DNA of 15,680 nt. Origin: CAZAYB01 sp964489215 (GTDB lineage: Bacteria; Planctomycetota; Phycisphaerae; Sedimentisphaerales; Anaerohalosphaeraceae). The translations under genes and the position numbers were made by a program. A model generated the notes under the pieces. The model had not been told where the DNA came from. It did not search any database and saw nothing but the letters and a program-made list of their open reading frames with translations. The stretch is from NCBI GenBank assembly GCA_964489215.1, contig CAZAYB010000043.1:1-15680 (forward strand). The letters run 5' to 3'. Positions 8,123 to 13,787 of the stretch are shown in pieces (the first letter of the stretch is position 1; each line of letters starts with the position of its first letter).

Positions 8123-9340
8123 ATGAGCATATCACTTGACGCGATATATCATAGTGCCAGCTGGGCGATATACAGTCACTCCAAGACGCTGATGGATTTA
8201 CAGGAAAAGGCGGCTACCGGCCAGGATATCAACCGAACCAGCGATGATCCTATATCCGCCAACCAGGTTCTCGATCTGAAAACCCAGGACAGGTCGATGG
8301 ATGTTTACCTTGCCTCGCTTAACGAGAGCATAAGTATAATCGAATTCAGCGGATCAATCGTTCAGAGCCTTAGTACCGAGATAGCAAGTTCAATGCAGAG
8401 TCTTACCTCGGTATTAACAGGTATAATAAGTACGGATACCCGTAAACAGCTGGCCGATGATATTGACAGCCGACTTGAACAGATTGTTGATCTTGCAAAT
8501 ACCCAGAGACTTGGCAGGCGACTTTTTGCCGGTGAAAATACTGATGTTGACCCTTATGCGGTTGAGCGTAACAGTGACGGCAAGATAACAAATGTATCAT
8601 ATCAGGGCGGTGATGAGAACCGTGAGATACGAGTAGCAGAGGGTGTTGAGGTTACGACGACTTTTGTAGGCAAGGATCTTTTCAGGGCTGATGAGAGGGG
8701 TGACCCTGTTTTTCAGGGGCTCAGCGGTATTAAGAAAGGTTCGGGCACAAGCAGTATCAGAGGTGATATATGGCTAAACGTTACCCGCACCGGTGCAACG
8801 ACTATGGATATCAGTTTAAATGATCAGACGTCGGTGAGTATTGATACTGCGACGGTTCCAGACCCGACAAATGTTGCTGTCGTTAAGGAAGATACCGGCG
8901 AGGTTATTTATATGGATGTCAGCGATGTGGCAACTACTATGAGTACAGGTCAAAGCGTCCAGGAGAGGGTACGATTCAGGGGCACCTATGACATGTTTAA
9001 TGTCCTTATCAATATCAGGGATATGCTCCAGAACGAAGAAAAAATGGACGATGATGACTGGAACAGCATAATGGAAGATATGACAATGGATCTTCGTGAA
9101 GTTGAGGAGAAGCTCGGCAGGGTTTTTCCTGAGGTGGGCGGTAAGGTAAATACTCTCAACAGGTTCAAGGACAGCATGGAGGATATTCAGCTTAATACCA
9201 GTTCGGAGATAAGCAGACTCCAGGATGCAGATATTGCGGAGGTTTCTGTAGATCTTGCCCGGACTGAGGTTCTTTATGAGATGTCATTGAATGTTGCTGC
9301 TAAAATGTTCAGGCTTTCATTGCTTGATTTTATAGGTTAG
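8123..9340 (+). CDS. flgL: Flagellar hook-associated protein FlgL (HAP3)
   Basis: FlgL forms the second junction layer, to which flagellin attaches. The N-terminal helix with LQEKAATGQDINRTSDDPIS (27-46) and the C-terminal block DADIAEVSVDLARTEVLYEM (368-387) are the flagellin-superfamily D0/D1 signatures, and the gene directly follows flgK. A LANTQRLGRRLFAGENTD stretch (about 124-141) is typical of FlgL. At 405 residues it exceeds the roughly 317 of the enterobacterial protein, because of a beta-rich Thr/Ser insert at about 205-275. It is not flagellin, since the LFAG motif and position fit FlgL. The Shine-Dalgarno (GTGAGAT at 8110-8116) is weak. A glycosyltransferase gene begins 14 bases after the stop. 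Confidence 0.92.
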   Translation: MSISLDAIYHSASWAIYSHSKTLMDLQEKAATGQDINRTSDDPISANQVLDLKTQDRSMDVYLASLNESISIIEFSGSIVQSLSTEIASSMQSLTSVLTGIISTDTRKQLADDIDSRLEQIVDLANTQRLGRRLFAGENTDVDPYAVERNSDGKITNVSYQGGDENREIRVAEGVEVTTTFVGKDLFRADERGDPVFQGLSGIKKGSGTSSIRGDIWLNVTRTGATTMDISLNDQTSVSIDTATVPDPTNVAVVKEDTGEVIYMDVSDVATTMSTGQSVQERVRFRGTYDMFNVLINIRDMLQNEEKMDDDDWNSIMEDMTMDLREVEEKLGRVFPEVGGKVNTLNRFKDSMEDIQLNTSSEISRLQDADIAEVSVDLARTEVLYEMSLNVAAKMFRLSLLDFIG

Positions 9341-9342
9341 AT

Positions 9343-9349
9343 AAGAGGT
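9343..9349 (+). promoter_or_regulatory. Ribosome binding site for the TTG start at 9355
   Basis: AAGAGGT lies five bases before TTG at 9355. It is the best Shine-Dalgarno near this gene, and the next in-frame ATG (9412) would cut into the first TPR helix, so TTG is the likely start. Confidence 0.65.
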
Positions 9350-9354
9350 AGAAA

Positions 9355-10617
9355 TTGGATAAGATAAAACCTTATGAGCAGTTTTTCGCAAGCGGCAGTA
9401 TCGAAAAGGCCATGGTAAGTGTGCATAAGTGTATCGAATCTGACCCGAATAATGCCGAACTTTGGAATGATGCGGGTGTTATTCTTTACTCGATGGGCAA
9501 GATCGAGGATGCATTGATGTGTTTTGAGGAAGCCAGGGCCCTTGGACTTGACAGTGAAGAGCTGAATATCAACCTTGAAAAGGCTTTTATGGGTGCCCCT
9601 GAAAGCAAAAAAAAGCGTATAGCCTTTTTCTGCGGTGCAGACGGGATGACGTTTTTAAATAGTATTATGCCTTTTATTAAAGAACGTTTTGAGGTGCGTT
9701 TTTTTGAGGGCAATACTCCGCAGCAGATGCAGGATCTGATGGAATGGAGTGATGTTTCATGGTTTGAATGGTGCACAAATCTGGCAGCTGTAGGCAGCAG
9801 GTTAAAGAAAGTTTGCAGAAATATTATTCGACTGCACAGGTATGAGGCCTATGTCGGCTGGAGCGATAAAATTAACTGGGAGAACATAGACACTCTTGTT
9901 ACTGTTGGTAATTCTTTTGTTGACAGGCAGTTAAAACGTGTTGTGCCGAATCTTGAGCAAAAAACAAGTATAGTTACTATTGCAAACGGCGTTGATCTTG
10001 AGAAATTCAGCTTCAGGGAAAGGCCCAGGGGCAAGAATCTTGCTTTTGTTGCGAATTTAAGGCCTGTTAAAAATCCTATGCTTCTTGTTGAGTGTATGAC
10101 CAGGCTTTGCAGAATAGATTCACAGTACAGGCTTTTTATGGCAGGCAGGGAAGATGACCCGGCTATTCGACAGTATCTTGAATATACTTGCGATGATCTT
10201 GGGCTGTCTGATAATATTATTTTTCAGGGCTGGCAGGACGATATAAACAGCTGGCTTGATGATAAGCATTACATTGTCTGCACGAGTATTATCGAGAGCC
10301 AGGGTATGGGGATTCTCGAGGCGATGGCTAGAGGAATCAAGCCTGTGATTCATAATTATCCGGGTTCGAAAGAGGTTTTCAGTGAGGACTTTGTTTTTAC
10401 AACTTCTGATCAGTTTTGTGAGCATATTCTGGATGCAGACTATAATCCCAGTGCTTATCGTATGTTCGTTGAGGAAAGGTATCCTTTGTCTCACCAGCTC
10501 GATGAGGTTTATAAGCTTTTGACTGGCCAGGAAAAGGGATTAACTGATATGGGAAGGCTTGCTCGCGAGCGTAACAGGTCGCAGCGCCAAAAACTGTCAG
10601 ATATTTATACACCATAG
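9355..10617 (+). CDS. TPR-GT4 glycosyltransferase, likely flagellar glycosylation
   Basis: A 420-residue cytoplasmic protein with no signal peptide. Residues 1-80 form about two tetratricopeptide repeats (NAELWNDAGVILYSMGKIED). From about 87 a GT-B glycosyltransferase fold follows. The N-terminal domain includes SDVSWFEWC and a RLHRYEAY loop. The C-terminal domain has ANGVDLEKF (210-218), the donor-phosphate residues of VANLRPVKNP (R236, K239) and an E-x7-E motif (E314 to E322, in ESQGMGILEAMARG), the nucleotide-sugar site of the GT4 family. An active retaining transferase is therefore likely; donor and acceptor cannot be read from sequence. The start is TTG at 9355, supported by AAGAGGT. The 14-base gap after flgL indicates co-transcription with the hook-junction genes, so a role in glycosylating flagellin or a hook-associated protein is inferred. 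A diverged paralog starts at 10921. Confidence 0.82.
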   Translation: MDKIKPYEQFFASGSIEKAMVSVHKCIESDPNNAELWNDAGVILYSMGKIEDALMCFEEARALGLDSEELNINLEKAFMGAPESKKKRIAFFCGADGMTFLNSIMPFIKERFEVRFFEGNTPQQMQDLMEWSDVSWFEWCTNLAAVGSRLKKVCRNIIRLHRYEAYVGWSDKINWENIDTLVTVGNSFVDRQLKRVVPNLEQKTSIVTIANGVDLEKFSFRERPRGKNLAFVANLRPVKNPMLLVECMTRLCRIDSQYRLFMAGREDDPAIRQYLEYTCDDLGLSDNIIFQGWQDDINSWLDDKHYIVCTSIIESQGMGILEAMARGIKPVIHNYPGSKEVFSEDFVFTTSDQFCEHILDADYNPSAYRMFVEERYPLSHQLDEVYKLLTGQEKGLTDMGRLARERNRSQRQKLSDIYTP

Positions 10618-10639
10618 CCGAGGCTTATAGAGTTTTTTT
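10614..10639 (+). terminator. Possible weak intrinsic terminator
   Basis: Overlapping the stop codon of the preceding gene, AGCCGAGGCT (10616-10625) can form a short hairpin, extended by two A/T pairs across a bulged T. It is followed by a run of seven Ts (10633-10639). The stem is short with little GC, so termination would be partial at best. It is listed because it sits exactly between the flg operon and the downstream sigma-54 unit. Confidence 0.28.
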
Positions 10640-10832
10640 CTTGCAGCAGGGACTTATGTTTTTTGGTTATTTCTGGTTTTTTTAATATATTTTTTTCCCG
10701 AAATGTGTTTATGGTCGAGTTATAGCCTATTATTGCGGGATAACAGGGTTTATTGGGGGCGGCGCATTTCAATTTTTTATTATTTTTAATGTTTTCGGTT
10801 CGGATATATTCGTGTTTCTGATGTTTAGCTGA

Positions 10833-10872
10833 ATGATTTTTCGCTTAGGCACGGAAATTGCTCAAAAATCAT
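10833..10872. repeat. 9-bp inverted repeat flanking the sigma-54 promoter
   Basis: ATGATTTTT at 10833-10841 and its exact reverse complement AAAAATCAT at 10864-10872 enclose the -24/-12 element symmetrically with a 22-base interval. With transcription predicted to start near 10873, the left arm would not be in the RNA, so a protein-binding site on DNA is more plausible than an RNA hairpin. Both arms are A/T-rich, which raises the chance of coincidence. Confidence 0.45.
10848..10861 (+). promoter_or_regulatory. Sigma-54 (RpoN) -24/-12 promoter
   Basis: The sequence GGCACGGAAATTGC matches the sigma-54 consensus TGGCACG-N4-TTGC(A/T) at all but the leading T, with the required GG-N10-GC spacing (GG at 10848-10849, GC at 10860-10861, then T). 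Transcription should begin about 12 bases downstream, near 10873, giving a leader of roughly 48 bases before the ATG at 10921. Sigma-54 promoters commonly drive middle or late flagellar genes and surface-glycosylation genes in several phyla and need an AAA+ activator. Strand and position fit expression of the downstream glycosyltransferase run. Confidence 0.7.
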
Positions 10873-10908
10873 ATTAAGTAACAGTAACGAAATCTGACCC
10901 AGTAGAAC

Positions 10909-10914
10909 AGGAGA
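10909..10914 (+). promoter_or_regulatory. Ribosome binding site for the gene at 10921
   Basis: AGGAGA six bases before the ATG at 10921 is a strong Shine-Dalgarno. Together with the sigma-54 element it fixes the start of this second transcription unit. Confidence 0.75.
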
Positions 10915-10920
10915 AATAAA

Positions 10921-12915
10921 ATGTCAGTACATAAGCACACTCAAAAGTATGAAAATGCTTTACAGATGGCCGAGGCAGGTAATCATGATGAGGCTTTAAG
11001 TGTTATAAGAAAGCATCTTGCGTCTAATCCGAAAGATGCCCAGGCATGGAACGACAGCGGTGCGATATTGTACTGTGCCGGTAAAACGGAAGAGTCGATC
11101 AATCATTTTGAAAAGGCCAAGGGGCTTCTTGGTCCTTGTCCGGAGGCTGCGGAGATTTACTGGAACCTTATTGAGGCTTGTCTTGCGGGAGGTTATCCGG
11201 AGCGAACTCCTGAACTGTTCAAGGTTATGGAGGAGCTGGATATTCTTTCCTGTGACACTCTTAACCGTGCGGCGAATGAATTTCTTAAAGCAGAGGATTT
11301 TTCAAACGCTATAGAAATGCTTCTTTGGTCACTGCGGCTTTCTGATGAACAGGAAGTTCTTGAGCCTATGATAAAGATTATCAAAAGCAAGCGTGTGAAG
11401 GTAAGTATGTTCTGTGAGAGTGAAGACGAACAGATGAGACTGCTTGCAGATCAGCTCAATACGAGGTACCCTTTGGATGTTCATGTGGGCAAGGGGGCCG
11501 ATGAGGTTTTTGAGATTCTTTCCGAGACTGATATAGCTTGGTTTGACGGTTGCGGAAAGTTAATGGCTGATATTAGCCATATGGGTAAGGTTTGCGACAG
11601 TATTGTCAGGGTCAGAAACAGTGATGTGGTCAATCAGGGTCCGGGGATTGTAAACTGGGGTAATATAGATACGGTTATTTTGCCTGCCAACAGTTCTGTC
11701 AAGCGAACATTCTATGATTTTGTTGGAGATATCGGGTCAGATACTAAAATGATTGAGATGGGGCTTGCAGTAGATACGGGCAAGTGTGAATTTAATGAGC
11801 TCAGCAAAGGCAAGAGAATCGGATGTGTGGGCAATTTTAATTCCGCTAATAATCTTGTTATGGTTATTCAGGCTATGCAGAAGTTGAATTATATAGATCC
11901 TGATTACAGGCTGTATCTTTGCGGTGAATTTGAAGACAAGGTTATAGAGGAATATATTCGTCATATGATTGAGGTTCTTGGGCTTGGCAACGTGGTATTC
12001 TTCGACGGAGAACAGACAAATCTTAACGCATGGGCAAGAGATAAGCATTATATTGTCAGCGGGGGTATAAGCTGGGACAGTTCAGAGGCGGTGATGAAAT
12101 GCATGGCAGCTGGTTTGAAGCCTTTGGTTCATAATTTCCCCGGTGCCGATGAGATTTTTGACAGCAGGTTCATTTATAATATCTCGGAGGATTTCTGCAG
12201 GATGATAACTGAGGAGGACTATTGTCCGAGTGATTACCGCAGGATTGCGGAGGCAAAATACGACATTAAAAAACAGTTCAGCGTTGCCAATAACGCTATT
12301 GTCAGATTTGAGCGTTTAATAAATGCCAGGGCCAAACTCAATCAAAGCGAAACAAAGAGCATCGGCTCAGCTGATCAGGCTCCGCAGGACCGGTCAGTAT
12401 CGCCAGGTCCTGATGTGACAGTTGACAGCGGTCAGGACCAGGCGGGCACATTTGATAAGCCTATTGGAAGAGCTATTGATCTAAGTAATACGGAGCCGAT
12501 TAAATTTGATACGGCTGAGGAAAAGAAGGAAGACAGTTCCGTTGAGGTTTCTGAACCTGTGCGGGCTGAATCTTTTGATAAAAGTGAAGTAACTGAAACA
12601 GGCGCCTCTTCTGATTTGCCTGCCAGGAGCAATTCCATACGTGAGGGCAAGATCAATCGTATAGCGGCAGCGGCATTGGAAGCGTCACGAGTATTAACCG
12701 ATTTGGCTGGTAAAGATAAACAACAGCCTGAACAAAGTAGCTGGGAGGATATCGAAGCTATGAATGAATTTGATAACACAGGAGCGGGCAGTTTGAGTGA
12801 TATTGTAAACGAGAAGAAGGTTAAAGAGGCTGCTGCGGAATTCAGCAGTACAGCAAATGAAGGTCTTGAGATAAAAGGGAACAGGTGTAAGGCGTCTCCT
12901 TTTTTGAAGGTCTAG
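10921..12915 (+). CDS. TPR protein with degenerate GT4 domain and disordered tail
   Basis: The 664-residue product is a paralog of the protein at 9355. TPR-like helices fill residues 6-140 (QAWNDSGAILYCAGKTEESI), then a GT-B fold runs from about 157 to 470. Shared landmarks are TDIAWFDGC (203-211), IVNWGNIDT and DKHYIV (374-379), and HNFPG (404-408). Residues that carry GT4 donor binding in the paralog are replaced: R236/K239 align with N307/N310, and the E-x7-E glutamates E314/E322 align with W385 and K393. NG of the ANGVD motif is also lost. Catalysis by this domain is therefore doubtful, and a structural or acceptor-binding role is an inference. Residues 475-664 form an acidic, Ser/Pro/Gln-rich, probably disordered tail with one helical stretch (about 577-597). 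The frame stops at 12915, nine bases after an in-phase T TTT TTG that could pass ribosomes into the GT9 frame. Expression is probably from the sigma-54 promoter. Confidence 0.8.
   Translation: MSVHKHTQKYENALQMAEAGNHDEALSVIRKHLASNPKDAQAWNDSGAILYCAGKTEESINHFEKAKGLLGPCPEAAEIYWNLIEACLAGGYPERTPELFKVMEELDILSCDTLNRAANEFLKAEDFSNAIEMLLWSLRLSDEQEVLEPMIKIIKSKRVKVSMFCESEDEQMRLLADQLNTRYPLDVHVGKGADEVFEILSETDIAWFDGCGKLMADISHMGKVCDSIVRVRNSDVVNQGPGIVNWGNIDTVILPANSSVKRTFYDFVGDIGSDTKMIEMGLAVDTGKCEFNELSKGKRIGCVGNFNSANNLVMVIQAMQKLNYIDPDYRLYLCGEFEDKVIEEYIRHMIEVLGLGNVVFFDGEQTNLNAWARDKHYIVSGGISWDSSEAVMKCMAAGLKPLVHNFPGADEIFDSRFIYNISEDFCRMITEEDYCPSDYRRIAEAKYDIKKQFSVANNAIVRFERLINARAKLNQSETKSIGSADQAPQDRSVSPGPDVTVDSGQDQAGTFDKPIGRAIDLSNTEPIKFDTAEEKKEDSSVEVSEPVRAESFDKSEVTETGASSDLPARSNSIREGKINRIAAAALEASRVLTDLAGKDKQQPEQSSWEDIEAMNEFDNTGAGSLSDIVNEKKVKEAAAEFSSTANEGLEIKGNRCKASPFLKV
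12900..12906 (+). other. Candidate -1 ribosomal frameshift site (T TTT TTG)
   Basis: In the upstream gene's frame the codons read CCT TTT TTG AAG GTC TAG, so T TTT TTG is an X XXY YYZ slippery heptamer in correct phase. A -1 slip puts the ribosome on GAA at 12906, in the frame that encodes the GT9 domain. A Shine-Dalgarno-like AGGTG (12883-12887) lies 12 bases upstream, near the spacing that stimulates -1 shifting in bacterial dnaX. Downstream, GTCT/AGAC (12910-12913 with 12919-12922) can form only a weak 4-bp hairpin. A one-base deletion in the T run would produce the same picture. Confidence 0.45.
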
Positions 12916-13787
12916 CCGAGACGTTTGATATATACGAGGTAAATTATCTTGCTCAGCTTACCAGTGCGTTACGGCAAGAGCACGACCCGGGAGTAGGCAA
13001 GGTTCTTATTCAGCTCGGCGAAAGTATGGAAACGGCTGTTTGCGGAGAGCCTGCCATACGTTCTTTGAAAAGTAAATTAGAAGGCAAGGCAGTTGTGCAC
13101 GTATGCGGCAGATATGGAGATTATTACCATAATCATCCAGCTGTAGAGGCAGTGCACCGCAGTGTGAGCAGTGACCAGGTTATGGAATATATGCATCATT
13201 TTGTTCTTTGCGACAAGAGCGAAACAGAAAGAAAGGATATGCATATAGTTGACTGGCATGGAGCCTGGCTGAATGTTAAGCTCGGTGATAAGCGTCCTGT
13301 GATATATCTTGATGAACGTGATTTTGTCAGTCCGGCTGCTATACATACCGAGACACTTGGCCATCCCCGTGTTGGGATTGTGCCTTTCTGCGATGAAGCT
13401 AAGCAGTGGCCAATGGAAAGATGGAGTCAGCTTTGCGAGATACTTGAACAGGCAATCAGTGCATCCGTTATACAGCTTGGCCGAAATGATGATGAGTTTC
13501 TCGGATTCGGCTGTGACCTGAGGGATAAAACGACTCTCAGACAAAGTGCGGCGGTGATGGGCAGGTGCGATCTTGTTGTCTGTGCTGATAACGGATATTC
13601 CCATCTGGCAGCAGCGGTGGACAGCCCGAGGGTTATTTTGTTTGGTCAAAGCGACCCTGAGGTTAAGGTTCATCCGGGCAGGTGCAGGGCGATTAAAGCA
13701 GAAGGAAACGATGATATGGAAAGTATCGAGATCAGAGATGTTGTCGATGCGATAGTCGATCTTGTTGGTTTGCATCAGGACAAATGA
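12906..13787 (+). CDS. GT9 (heptosyltransferase-like) domain lacking its own start codon
   Basis: From the first ATG (13026) this reads as 253 residues, but the coding frame clearly extends upstream. The bases before 13026 encode GKVLIQLGES, and together with METAVCGEPAIRSLK this is the N-terminal GT9 motif (family form: lirLGdxxxtxPalraLk, with Asp to Glu here). No ATG, GTG or TTG occurs in frame between the stop at 12888-12890 and 13026, and the other two frames are closed by stops here. Later GT9 landmarks are K126 in DEAKQWPMERW and DNGYSHLAAAV (188-198). GT9 enzymes are inverting GT-B transferases that add heptose or related sugars. The likeliest reading is the C-terminal half of a 955-residue fusion reached by a -1 shift at 12900-12906; a mutation or sequencing error is the alternative. 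The stop overlaps the next ATG by four bases (ATGA). Confidence 0.7.
   Translation, partial: EGLAETFDIYEVNYLAQLTSALRQEHDPGVGKVLIQLGESMETAVCGEPAIRSLKSKLEGKAVVHVCGRYGDYYHNHPAVEAVHRSVSSDQVMEYMHHFVLCDKSETERKDMHIVDWHGAWLNVKLGDKRPVIYLDERDFVSPAAIHTETLGHPRVGIVPFCDEAKQWPMERWSQLCEILEQAISASVIQLGRNDDEFLGFGCDLRDKTTLRQSAAVMGRCDLVVCADNGYSHLAAAVDSPRVILFGQSDPEVKVHPGRCRAIKAEGNDDMESIEIRDVVDAIVDLVGLHQDK

Larger units (their letters stand above)
10618..10920 (+). other. 303-base intergenic region, T-tract-rich
   Basis: No open frame with coding character is seen. The first 80 bases are rich in T tracts on the + strand (10633-10639, 10659-10664, 10677-10683, 10690-10696), which could bend DNA or terminate read-through. 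The middle holds a short GC-rich stretch (GGGGGCGGCGC near 10755-10765) of unknown role. The last 90 bases contain the sigma-54-type promoter at 10848-10861, its flanking inverted repeat and the ribosome binding site for the next gene. Sigma-54 activator or IHF sites would be expected in the upstream part, but I could not identify convincing ones. Confidence 0.6.

Noticed and set aside
10630..10700. T tracts as phased A-tract curvature
   Set aside because: Their spacing (about 26, 18 and 13 bases) is not helically phased.
13026..13028. ATG at 13026 as the true start of the GT9 protein
   Set aside because: It lies within the conserved N-terminal GT9 motif, would delete the first strand, and has no convincing Shine-Dalgarno.
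13077..13775. 232-codon open frame on the minus strand opposite the GT9 gene
   Set aside because: It lies fully opposite a frame with clear GT9 motifs and has no family features; a shadow of codon bias.
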